DNA of 64,000 bases from Cardinalis cardinalis (lineage: Eukaryota; Chordata; Aves; Passeriformes; Cardinalidae), in assembly GCA_014549065.1 (NCBI GenBank), contig JACDOX010000143.1:572282-636281 (forward strand). The letters are read 5' to 3'. How positions within the stretch are numbered: position 1 is the first letter of the stretch; every line of letters starts with the position of its first letter. Below the pieces are notes generated by a model. That model searched no databases. It was not told the origin of the DNA and worked only from the letters and a program-made list of their open reading frames with translations. The translations under genes were made by a program, and so were the position numbers. This document shows, piece by piece, positions 26,601 through 37,925 of the stretch.

Positions 26601-28867
26601 TTTTAACACCAAGAAAAGTTAATAATCTTTTGACAGAACAATGACCTGCCATAACGTTACTGGGAAGGGCTCAGCTTCAGGCCTTATGAGGGGGTTATAT
26701 TTTCACTGGCCCTGGAATCAATTGTTTACTTTTGAAAGTAAGAAAGTGAAGCCTGCTTCCAAAGGTTAAAAAAAGGCAAAAAAATAAATATTAATAAAAT
26801 CAAGTGTGATATGAACATGCTTAGAGCACCCTAAATTCCCTGACATTGTCCTGCNGCTCTGAACAGTGCCAAAGAGGGGATGGAGAAAGGTGAATTTGTA
26901 TTTTATTGCCAGCTGGTAGGGCTGGGCACTGCCCCAGATCCAGCACAGGTACTGATCCAAGGAGCAGCTCCCCAGGGTCCTGAGAAATCCCAGAACCATT
27001 TCCCATGGGGAACTCCTCAAACACCACTCTCAAGGAGCACACAGCCGTCACAGAGACACGCAAGAGAGACAAAGAGAAGGGCAAGAAACTGTGAGAAGAG
27101 AAAGGGAACACAGAGTCTGGATGCAAGCTCAGAATCTGTCCAGATGTTCAGAACTGACAGTGGACTGGGATCTGCAGCTAGTTTGCATTCCCACAGAAAG
27201 TGAATAAATCAGCTCCAGCACTCAAACAATTCATCCTTCCTCCTCCCAGCACTCCTCTCACAGTTGTCACGTTTCCATGTTCCCCNTGCTTCACCAGCCT
27301 GGCTTTTCCCTTCCCTCCCATCTAATCTGCTGCCAGGCTCTTTCCCTGTGTCTCCCTGTCTGCTGGTGTAAGTGAGGAGCTTGTATCCCTCTCCTGCCTC
27401 ATCCTGCAGACTCTCTCTGTCTCACTGCTGGGCACAGAGCTCAAGACATCCCTCACAAGCACAGAACATGAAACAGAAACTTGAGCTCCGTGGAGGCCTG
27501 TTTGTTTTGGCTGTCACTGTGGCTTTTATTAATAAATGCCTCCTGGTAGACTAGACTCCATTTATCATGACATATGTTATCTAGCTTATGTTCTTATACA
27601 GTATTTATTACAAAACTTAAGTTGAGCACGGAACTATTCCTCTCTCTTCCCAGGCAGTGAGAAGGGTGATTATGTTATTTTAATGAATTTGCTTGTCTAA
27701 TGTTATTATTGAGAAGCCTTGCTTAAGGAAGTGATCCTTGTGTTTCATATTGAAAATGTGAATTTTGTGGTTGCTGTGGTCCTTTCCCATAGGAGAAGAG
27801 TTTCTAATCCATCTGCACATTAATAATTCCCCAACCTCTTTTTTGCTGAGATCTCCCCGTTGTGATTTTTTCCCAGACCTCTTTAGCTACTTCCCTTTCC
27901 AGCCTTGCCTATCTGATTGGTTTGATGCTTGTTTTCACACACCATATGCTGTAATCAAGGGACTGGCTGGATCAGCCCAGCCAAAAAGAGGAAATATCCA
28001 TTTCCATAGCTTGCCAGCACCTCCTCCAATATTGCAACTGACCCCTAACTCTTGAGAAAACCTGTTTAGGATTACAGTGAAGTCTTGGGAGAAAACACAC
28101 ATCTAATCTAATTTGAGGGCATGAAAAACTCAGACTAGCTTCAGAAAGAGGAGCCAAATATTGTGGTAGTTATCCAAATGAAACCTCTCCTTCTAAATAA
28201 AACTGAATGCATTTCTTAGATGCAGTCTGATATCTCACAGATATCTTAACCCTCTGATATCTCACTGGGCTATATCAAGCAAATGTGTGAATTGCTNAGT
28301 ATAAAAACCCCAAATTTCTGCACAGCTTCACCTCTCCTGGCTAAAACACATGAGAAATACAAGCACATCTTATGATGANCTAACCGTAACAGAATGAAAG
28401 GGAGATGCAAATTTTGTAGTCTCAGAAAGACCTGCATTTATAGAATGGCAAGGCCTAGATTTGGTTAGAATGGNCAAAATTTATAGATTTAACATATGGA
28501 GTGTATGGCAACTTTTCTTCACACGAAGNTTTGTACCACCTTGCTCTTTTCCCATCTCAAGAGAGTTTTATTAAAAGTATTGTGCAAAATATTGTCTTGA
28601 CTGAACCTTATTGTGCTGAGCCAGCTTGATAATTTCAGTGTTTACTGTCTCGCTTCACAAGTCCTTACATTCACTGTGATTTATACAAAGTGTTCTGGTT
28701 TGTATCTCTCACAAAACTGTTTCAATACTGCTCTAGGTAAACAGAATGTCATCAGATTTCCAGTCCTTCCTGGGTAATTTTCCCCAGTTATGTAAATGTT
28801 TATCTTAATTCAACTTCTTCCTTTGCACTTTTAAAAATGTTTTTGCTCCTTCCCTATGCTGAGGCAG
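20661..28867. other. Long non-coding stretch, no confirmed gene
   Basis: About 8.2 kb without a recognisable gene. A moderately GC-richer belt at 24750-25400 contains an exon-like block (25159-25260) discussed as a finding. A similar belt at 26900-27500 contains short frames with no domain. A short A-run occurs at 26221-26231. I see no repeat family that I can name here. Confidence 0.6.
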
Positions 28868-29063
28868 TGTGATAACCACGATGCGGAATGGAGACAAAAG
28901 AATGCCAGGGCTGGATGCCAGGGAACCAGTCTGCAAGCACCCAGCCCACTGCGCAGCCTTGCACTGCCAGCTCTCCAAGAAGGCACAAGGCAGCGTAGGG
29001 ATCCTGTTTGAGCATTACTACCCAAAAAACCTCCAAATGCACCTGTTGGAAAGCATCAGCGAG
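28868..29063 (+). other. Exon-like block, unrecognised
   Basis: The block follows a pyrimidine-containing acceptor (TTTTTGCTCCTTCCC...GGCAG, ending 28867) and ends in GAG|GTATTT, a weak donor. In the frame starting at 28869 it is open for 65 codons and ends in phase. The peptide is hydrophilic, has four cysteines in about 18 residues (CKHPAHCAALHC), and continues QLSKKAQGSVGILFEHYY. Five CpG dinucleotides in 180 bases are unusual for this window. The cysteine-rich part vaguely recalls an extracellular domain, but I cannot match a family, and no partner exons were identified. An LTR is inserted 30 bases after it. It could be a decayed exon, part of an old repeat, or chance. Confidence 0.25.
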
Positions 29064-29093
29064 GTATTTCAGCAGCCCTGGTGTTTAGGCAGT

Positions 29094-29506
29094 TGTCACA
29101 GTCATATTTTCTGGAAAAATCCCCTTGCCCAGGATTCTTCTCCTGGGAAGCTGAGAAGCCTCAGAGAAAAAGGAAAACAAAAATTATCTGATTGGTTCTN
29201 CTGTGTTTTGCTGCTTTGGAATGTGTTTGGAGATTGTTTACCAACAGGTGATTCTTTCATTGGTTTCATGTGAATTGTTTTGACTCAATGGCCAATCAGG
29301 GTCAGGCGGTGTCAGAACTTTGGAAGGAGTAATGAGTTTTTCATTATCATCCTTCAGCCTTCTCTAAGTATCCTTTCTCTGTTCTTTAGTATAGTTTAGT
29401 ATAGTATTCTTTAATATAATATTGTATCATAAAGTAATAAATTAGCCTTCTAAGAACACGAAGAGTCATCATTCCTGCCTTCATCTGGGAACCCCACAAA
29501 TGCAAG
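29094..29506 (+). mobile_element. Solo LTR of a songbird endogenous retrovirus
   Basis: The segment begins TGTCACAGTCATATTTTCTGG, with the inverted-repeat start TG, which I recognise as the 5' end of an LTR family abundant in passerine genomes. It has typical LTR contents in order: an inverted CCAAT (ATTGG, 29191-29195), a CCAAT box (29292-29296), a pyrimidine-rich part with repeated TTTAGTATAG, and a polyadenylation signal AATAAA (29436-29441) followed by the R/U5-like end. The 7-bp sequence AGGCAGT lies immediately before the element (29087-29093) and again at 29507-29513, consistent with a target-site duplication. A 6-bp duplication with an end one base later is equally possible. No internal viral genes flank it, so the provirus has recombined to a solo LTR. 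The exact family name is not assigned. Confidence 0.8.
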
Positions 29507-29513
29507 AGGCAGT

Positions 29514-32500
29514 AAAACTGCTTGCTCCTGTAAATATGTTCACAAGTGTGCCAGTGCCAAGCANGTACATGGCAGCAGAAGTTTATATCAAGGCTTGATT
29601 CCCCCTTGATTGATTTTCCCACCGTGTAACCTGTGTTGTGTTTGGCAAACCATCTTCTGGGGAAAGGGAGCTGCATGTAAAGCACAGGCAACAGCATTCA
29701 GTTTGATATGCGTAAGCTAATTAATAGAAAACGGCTCATGTCAACAATGTTTACATTTCTCATGCTTTCTCTCTTTAACCACTTGAACTGAACTACACAA
29801 AAAGCACTTTAGAATCTACTGCATGTATAAAAAAACACGTAAATTTGTAATAAATTTGTCAGTGTTGTTGATAGGCTAGGGATCCTTTCCACAGCCAAAA
29901 AGTGAATCTAACTCAGAAGAGGACATTGAAACTTGAGTACAAGCTTCCTTACAGACAAGCCCTGCTTTCTTTCCAGCTCCCAAAAAAATATAAGATGGGA
30001 GCAGATAACTGCAGGAATCCACAGATTTCAGTGGGTGGAATTCTAGAGATAACCATCTCATTTCAGCAGACTTCAAAAATAAACACAAAACAATTCGTCT
30101 TGCTAGGGGTTGACACATTCATTTTTCTGCTTGGAAAACCAAAATTCTACTCGCTTCTACTCTAACTGATTCCTGTATCATCCCTTTGTTTGGGTACCCA
30201 TCTGCTGCNAGTTTCAAACTTGGTCAGCAAAATGCACTTAGCTAAATGGGCACAGGTTTTAGTAGCACAGATAAATTCCTCCTTAATTGCTCNCACTTTC
30301 TATGCTGAGTCTCTAAATATGGATATATAAGCCAGAAGCCTTCTCAGATTTGGTAGGATTTGATGGGGTTTTTTTCCTTCAAAGAGGCAAAACATGAACT
30401 TACCTCTCCNATGACTACATAAGGAGCCTAAAGAAAAAAAGACCAATTCCTAAGCTGAGCTTCTACACAGTTCAGNTGTTTTAATTTAATTTTGTGAATA
30501 CCCAAACCTACTTAATCATCCAAAATTTAGAGCAGGTACCATAGCACTTAATGCTGGCTCATCAAGCAGCAGCTGGGAGAGATAACACAGTGCTGTATTT
30601 ATTGGATTTATGGGATCAGGGACTCTCTGTGTACAACTTGTGCTAATGTAAAGCAAATGAACTGCTCAGCCTGGATGAACTTAACATCCCNGTGGTTTAG
30701 TTTACTCAGAGGTAAACCAGAAATAACAATAGCCAAGCAGAGCCAAGTTAGACAGCAAAGCTTTGTGGGCCAGAACACCACATGGACAACTCAAGCTGGA
30801 AGGCAGCACATGGTGCCACATCCCTTGCCCAGGACAGAACTACACCCCCCCCACAACCATGGGGGTTTCTCCTTGACAAGTGCCCTCAGAAATGCAGCCA
30901 TACATAGAAAGAAACAATTATAAACCATAATTAGAGAGGGCACTTCCCTCTGTAGTTTTCCTGCACATCCTGGCACTCTNGAGCAGTTTTGTAGCCTCAC
31001 TGGATTCACTGTTTAGTTTTTCTCTTTTACGAGTAACAACCATAGAAAATGGGAAATGAGGTGAGGGGTTGACCTTCCCAGTTAAAATGGTGGCTGAAGC
31101 AGAAGCCAAAGGTTATTTATTACCTCATCCACAAGGTCAAGAAAAAGTCTTATGAAAATGCAGGGCTGAAGTAAATCTATATTTTGTTTNCTCCAGCTGC
31201 AAGTTGACCAGCCATGCTTCTGCCATAAAAACAGGCTTTGGCCAAGGGAGAAATGGCAAGAAGAGCTGGCAATGTCAAGGACAGCGACAGAAGGAAACAG
31301 ACTTAATTTCACACCAGGTCATTTCCAAAATTGTAGAAACAGTAAAGAAAACATCAACAGGATTTCCACTAAGTATGATATGGAACTCTTTTGGACTATC
31401 TCTTAGAGGGGAAAATATCCAAAACATCTTTAGTTAAGAAAAAAAGAACTTACAGAATGCACGTTTTCTACTTGTTGCCAAAAAGAATCAGCTGCTGCTA
31501 AAGACTAAGAATACACAAATATTTAGTTTACAATCTCAGCCTGACTGCTTCTTCTCCTGCACCTGGCTCAGTCCCTTCTAGGAACAGTGGATTTTAATTC
31601 TTCCTGTTTTACCCAGAACCACGCTGATCTCTGGTATTCAGTGGGCACAAAGGTGAGTGAGCAGTGCTTGAAATGAGCAGAGGCAACACCTGGGGCTGCC
31701 AGTTGAACCTGCTTTTCCTTTCTTCCCACAGAAGCATTTACAACACTTCTGGCTCATGCAAGGAAGTTTCTATGGAATGGGATCAAGCCTTCTGATTCAG
31801 GTTAAACCTCCTGATTAAGGTTAAAAGATTACTGTCTCCTCAAAGGCAAGGTGCATTTGCAATGCTTTTCAAGCAAAAGAAAACTGCTGTGTTTTCCTAG
31901 GTTTACATCCACAAAAAGTACAGGGGAACATCTTCCAGAGATTGCATTTTTCTCCCCAGGATACCAATTTCTAGATCAAGCATACCTTGGATTATGCTCT
32001 GTAGCAAAGGACCAAGAAGAATTTCTCTCTCAAATGTCCCAGCAATGCAGACTATAAATGATACTTGAAGAAACATTCATCGATGCAGTTACTTGAAAAC
32101 AGAAGAAAAAACCAGGTAGTACACCACCTCTAGTTTTTCTCTATTGCTTTCACAAAACAAAAAAAATCAAAACCAGCACCAGCATCCCTCTTTCACAAGA
32201 GTAAAATTAAGTTGCTCATGTCAACTCCTTATGCTCAAAAGCAGCGTGATGCTGCAAAAAGTCCAACTTAGCTGAGGGTTTAAGGGGTGAGACAGAAAGC
32301 AGAAGTGCTTATTTAGACCACTACTGCCTCTTCTTCCACCCTTGCTCAAGGGGCTTAACCTCAGGGAATGTTTTAAGGACAAGGAATCTATGTCTTAAAT
32401 TGAGTGACTTGATTCTGTGTTGGTTCTTTCCTTAAAGCTGCTTGTGACTTATCTCAAACTGTAGTTCTTTCATGCATGAAAAGGGAAGGCAGTACAAATA

Positions 32501-35261
32501 AACTAAAACCAAAATGAAGTCGCTTATTATGGGTACATACTTAACTTCATTTCCAAACATCAGGTTTTAGAATTGAAATGCAATAATTATTTCATTCAGT
32601 TTGCTTTTTAAATGAGTCTGTGCTTTCCTTCATAAAAAGAAAAACTTATCACTTCATATACAAAATGCTTTTGACTGGGTAATTATTTTTATCTCCAGTT
32701 TTAGGGGAAAAATAAAAGGAATCTCAAATGCATTTTAGCATAACTGTGGGAAGCACAAAACCCTGGCTAGATAAATGCTAGGAAAAGTATCAAACTTTCA
32801 AAGTTCTTTTTCCTCTGTCCAGCTTAAAATAAACCTTTTGCCTCTGGACTCCCAGTCCTGATATGGGCAACCTATTTAAAACCAGCTCCTGAGCCCGTCA
32901 CCCACTGGCCCTTCTTGGTGGTATAAATTATCTGTGTCAGCTGGGAGGAGGAGGAGGAGGGAGGCAGGCAGGGCACCCCTGGTGCTTCCCTGGCAGTGTG
33001 GGACCTTCCCAGCATCTCTCCTGGTGCCTCTCCTGCTCCGATTCCCAGTGTGAGAGAGGCTGGGGGAACGTGGCCAGAGCCTTGCTCTGTTTCAGCTATT
33101 CTTGGCCTCTGTACCAGCCCCTAGGGGCCATNGGAAGTGTAAGTAATGCTGGTCTAAATTTATGGCCCAGCCTGGACCAAGGTTAGGNGAAGTTTTTAGG
33201 TCTCCTGCTGTGTTTTCAGCTTTGTTTCCTGGGGCAGGGGGAAGGAGAAATACTGACTGGANAGTTAAATTAGTTTAACCTGAAGGAGGCAGAAGGTTTG
33301 GCTCTCCCCAGCAGCATGTTTAAAGACTGGCTCTTAACAAGATGTTTTTCCTTTTAACAGGAGTTTCAGCATTCTATCTGAATCTATTCTAGCCTTCCTA
33401 TCTCCAAGACACTCCTCTCCCACCTTGTTCCTTCTGCTGCTGAATAAATCCATGCCCAAGAACCCAGAGGACGTGCAGCTCTGAAAACTAACAGAGGATG
33501 AGTTACAGTGACACCAATCAAATGAAATTATGTGTGTTCAACAANATCAGCTCAAAAATATATATATATACTAAACAAGTCTTTATCTCCCCACAGCTCT
33601 AAGTAAGAAAGAACTACATTCAAGGTGAAGCAACTCTGTATGCTGCTTGGAAAGCTTAATTGGGAGAAAATATTATTTATGACCAACAGGCACTTACTCT
33701 CTCAACATTTTGCTGTTTAAGTCAAAAGGAATTGCTTCAAGCTGGGATCTNGAGGATCCCAATAAAAAAGGTGCTTACACATTGTGGATTTCCCATAATA
33801 TTCTCCCTGATAGGGCTCTAGAACCTGAATATTCACAGCATGCTTGGAGAAGGTAATGTGTGCCAGGCTTTATACAGCCCTAGAGAGAATCTAGACCCAT
33901 ATGTTTAACAATATAATGACGTTTGAAATTTATTGTAACTTTAATATTGAAGGATTGAAAAAGCAATTAAGCTGCTTTAAAATAGCATAGAGCTTGTGGG
34001 AATGCAATATGGATGGGAACAAACAGGCCTAAATCAACATTGGTNTGGAAGTCTAGTAAGGACTAAAAACTATGGGAGGTAATTCAGGAACAGATGCATC
34101 AAATTAATTCCAGTAATACTGGAGTGTTAAAAATGGCAACAGGAGCCAGCTTTGTTCAACAGAATGGAAAAATAATCCTCCTTTCTCTGCCTTTCCGCCC
34201 CCAAGGAGTCGGATCTTCCCGGCACAACCACTCATTGGTGGCAGCAGATGCACCAAAATGTTTGACACCAGCAAACTGAAGGCAAATAGAAACATACATG
34301 GGGGAAACAGAGGAGAAAAGAAAAACCCACAACATAAAAAAAANCCTAAAAANAACCCCAAGAGTGCATGTAATGCAGAGAGGTGAAGCTGCAAACACAC
34401 GGTAGAGCTACGAAGCTGCTTAGGGAGGAATGAAAGAGAACCAAATCTCAGAGCCTTCCTTCCATGCAAAGTGCACCAGTTACTCACAGCCATTTCCAGT
34501 CATAACTGGAAGTGGATGGGCAAGTCACAGCTTTTTCAGGAAATTTATCACTTTTCTCAAGAATTGTCTGCGAACAGACTGTGACTTTTATTAATTTGCC
34601 TCCAGCTGGCAAGGGTACACCAAATATTTTCTGTGAATGAATCCTGGCCAATGGATTGCTCACAGACTCACAGGCTGCTCTAATTGCTTCAATATTCCTG
34701 CTCTGACGTTCAAGATGAGCAGGCTCTCATCAAGTCCCGGTTACAACAGTTTCATTCCTAAAGTAATGAGAAATTTACCTTTAAGACAGAAGATAGCCAG
34801 AGAAATCTTCCTCTCGTTTAAGACAAAGCAAAGCAAATCAAAAACAGATCTCTGGCACTAAGAGAAAGGCAGGGAGGAAATAGAGAAAATATTGATTAAT
34901 GAGATTTATTTGTGCTGTGGATGGTGATCAAAGGGGAGTGAATGCAATGTGCAGCACTCACCATTGCTTTTAAAACCAAAATTCCTTTGATGTGCAACTC
35001 AGTATCCGGCCATTATGGGAATTAAAAGAAAAAGCCATGAGAACATGGCTTAATAAAGGTTTAAACTGAACAGCTTCAGGNACCAGGCTCATACTCACCA
35101 AGGTTTTTGATTTTTAAGTGTCCAGCTGGTGAATAATTATGANAAATAATGTTTTACAACTATTTGGTTTAGTCAACAAAGCCTCTTGATGCGTNCAGTA
35201 GCACCATTTCCATACAGAGAAGCCTGCATTTCTGGAGTGGACAAGACTTAAAACACAGAGA
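29514..35261. other. Non-coding stretch with one promoter-like patch
   Basis: About 5.7 kb with no confirmed gene. A GC-richer patch at 32865-33190 contains two TATA-like words (TATTTAAAA near 32873, TATAAATTA near 32922), a GGAGGAGGAGGAGG run, and a 43-bp acceptor/donor-bounded segment treated as a finding. CpG is low there, so it is not a CpG island. Around 34190-34215 three CpG occur close together in a GC-rich word. No frame is recognisable. Confidence 0.55.
31789..31826. repeat. Two-copy 19-bp tandem duplication
   Basis: CTTCTGATTCAGGTTAAAC is followed directly by the near-copy CTCCTGATTAAGGTTAAAA, giving a 19-base period with a few substitutions. It is a local slippage duplication. Confidence 0.65.
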
Positions 35262-35357
35262 AAAGGAGCTCCAGAACCAAGAAAAGGGTCCCTAACAGAG
35301 AAAAGGGTGCCCAACAGAGGAGGACCTTTAGAGCAAAGAAAAGGGTCCCTACCAGAG
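35262..35357. repeat. 19-bp minisatellite, about five degenerate units
   Basis: Units starting AAAAGGGT(C/G)CC and ending CAGAG begin at 35282, 35301 and 35339, all in a 19-base register. The unit at 35320 is degenerate, and a related unit of about 20 bases precedes them from 35262. Read on the minus strand, the array repeats an RDPFL-like peptide, but the units are not divisible by three and this is not a protein repeat. Confidence 0.75.
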
Positions 35358-37873
35358 AGTGGCTGTGGGGACTGTTCCCAGCAGTNCCAGGGAAGCTCCA
35401 TCACATTCAGCAAGGAAGCAGAAGTGGCCCAACACTGTGGGTGTGGGAAGGATTCACAGTTTNGCACTCTAATCCCCAAATTCCTCCTTGCACATCTCTG
35501 CTGGCCTCTCCTCTCAAGCTTTGTGTGAAGCTCTGGCTGGAAGCTGAGCTTCCCTTTAGGGGCTTCTTAGCCCACCAAATCCAGCTCCAGCCCCCCCTGG
35601 TGTCCCCACCTAACTCAACCCACTGCAGGCAGTGCTGACAAGATGGATTTTTGAAGAATATGAAAGGTTAAGAGGAAATTTTAGAAACTTGCATATAAAA
35701 ACATCTTTGTATTTTTAATGACTTATCTAAGAGACAGGAGCTTCACATGTTAAGTGAATACTGTAATAAAATACAAGTTTAAGACTGATGGGCATTTTCC
35801 CACCTTGAAAATTACTGAATATCNTCTTAAGTCTTGCCTCCTCGACTGCTAATCAGAGATAATTCTTGGCCTACAGAAAAAGAAACTCATTTTATGCAAC
35901 ATCTCTTGTAAAACATCAAACTTCATCTTACAAAAAGAAAGTGGCATGTTTTGAAGAGGACTCATCCTATTTGTCTAGCAATATCACACCTTTGCCACAT
36001 ATAATACCTTTANCACAAAAATAGGATTTTAAAAGCAAGTAAATAGTAGGAACATTTTGTAAACCAAACCTACTTTTAAGTTTGTCTTTATNAAAAAAAA
36101 CCAAACAAAAACCAATCTCACAGCTCATTTAAGAGATTGATTTGGTCAATATTGTCACAATGGCAGTGCATTATTCTAGGACTAATGTTCATTGCAGCAC
36201 TAAGATTTTTTTAAGTGGAAGGGGAAAAGTAATGAACTAAATACAANTCATTAGTTCATCTTATTTCATTACAACTCATTTTACTGCATANTAAAATGTA
36301 GAGAGAGCATCCAAAAGCCACAAAATCAGTTCTTTAACTAAAAAACAATAGAACCCCTATTACACTANCAGTTTAATCCAAACTAATATTTTGACTATAT
36401 CAAGCAGGTTGGCACAAATTGTTTTTTGTTCAGCATTTGAATCAAAAATGCATTTTAAAAAACATAGTCCTGATGAAAATGTAGAAAACCCTTGGAGTAT
36501 CTTTAGAGGTCGGGTGGGGGAGAGTTGGTGGGGANAGACAGAGAGAGAAATCTGGTTTGTGTCAAATGAAACATTCCATACAGTTGAATAAGAAGCTTCT
36601 TCTTTGAGGACCAAGAAAATAAAAGCAAATTAAGAGTTGGATTTGAAGTCCTCATGGTTACTTTGCTGTCACACAGGAATAGAGGTTCTAGAGGANACTG
36701 AAGTTCATGCCTCTGTTNTCCTAATCAGGTGGGAATGCTATATTCTCATTTTCTTATCTCAGCACAGAATACTACTTAATGCTACTAAAACACAGACTTT
36801 TGCTTCTCCCAAGAACATNATTTTGCTTTGCCTAATTAATTAAATATTTGTTGTGGAAAGAGAACNTATCATAAATGGAATACACTTGGCTTCCTCTTGC
36901 AGGGAAACTGCCATTGACTCACTCAGGGAGTTCATAATATTGAAGGATGTGTCTAGCAGGATGACCCACCACAAATGATTTAAAAAAAAAAAAATCAGAC
37001 ACACCATGAGTTAAAGCTGTAACTGAGGGGATTCCTCCCTTCACTGTGTACTTCTGCCTCCAGGTTAGTGACAAAACTGTTGCNACCCTAGGTTTCTTTC
37101 CCTGCCAAGATTAATTTCCAAGAGGTAGAAAAGGTGCACCATTTTCCTTCATGATTTAATTATTTCTTGTCCTTTCCCTCAGAAAAGAGATCCTGATGTC
37201 AATAATCCTAATGGCAAGCTCATTAGTTAGTTCAGAGCAGTCAGTGCAAGTTTTCCTGGGAGCCATCAGAGGCAGATCAGTGACACACAGAGGGAGTGTT
37301 TTCTCTTCACAAAGTGCTGGTTCATGCAAGAGCAGAGTATCCTGGATCCCCACAGCAATCAAGAGACTTTATTTCCCTCGGAAAACCCTGACCACCCTGC
37401 AGCCTGCCCCTCACACAGGGCTGAGGAACGAGACCCTGCTCCCTTACCCATGGCTTTTGTAACACATGAGATCCCCCAGCAGCCTGGGCNACCAGAAAAG
37501 GCCCTAGATCATGTCACAGTTTGAAAGAGCCTGGGGAGGCAGCAGGAAATTACACACACATTAGCTGAAGCTGATTTTATAACAAAACAAGCTATTTGAA
37601 CAGCTTGATTAATGATGGCCAAGCAGGCTGCAGGAAAAGGAGCTCACGTCTCGCTCGCTGGCCGCAGTTCTCACGGGGGATGTCGGCCAGGGTACACACA
37701 CAGGGGGAGAGCATTTCCTCAGAGACTCACACAACACTGCCCAAACTCCACTGCAGACTCATNCCTCAGATGCAGCAAACAGCTCAAGCAGTGGGGACAA
37801 GAGAAACAAGATATTTCTCCATCAGCTGAAAGCTGGCTGCAGTGCAGGAAAAGGAGTCGCACTAAGGCAGATC
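35358..37873. other. Non-coding stretch, no gene seen
   Basis: No recognisable frame or RNA gene. A 13-base A-run lies near 36981. A small CpG cluster (six CpG in roughly 60 bases) sits near 37647-37685 in an otherwise CpG-poor region, without other promoter signals. The phrase CCATTGACTCACT near 36911 faintly recalls an old LINE tail but is too short to call. Confidence 0.6.
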
Positions 37874-37925
37874 ATCACTGGCACCAAAAAAAAAGCAAAT
37901 AATCACTGGCATCAAAAAAAAGGCA
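37874..37925. repeat. Two-copy 28-bp tandem duplication
   Basis: ATCACTGGCACC plus an A-run and AGCA is repeated 28 bases later as ATCACTGGCATC plus an A-run and GGCA. The A-runs probably promoted slippage. A flanking phrase AGCTGGCTGCAGTG also occurs on both sides (about 37829 and 37930), so the duplication may once have been larger. Confidence 0.65.

Noticed and set aside
34215..34240. TTTTGGTGCATCTGC on the minus strand as a retroviral primer-binding region
   Set aside because: It does not extend into a match to a tRNA 3' end that I can support, and no LTR is recognisable next to it.
36905..36945. CCATTGACTCACT phrase as an old LINE tail
   Set aside because: The match is about a dozen bases with none of the following tail sequence, too little to call.
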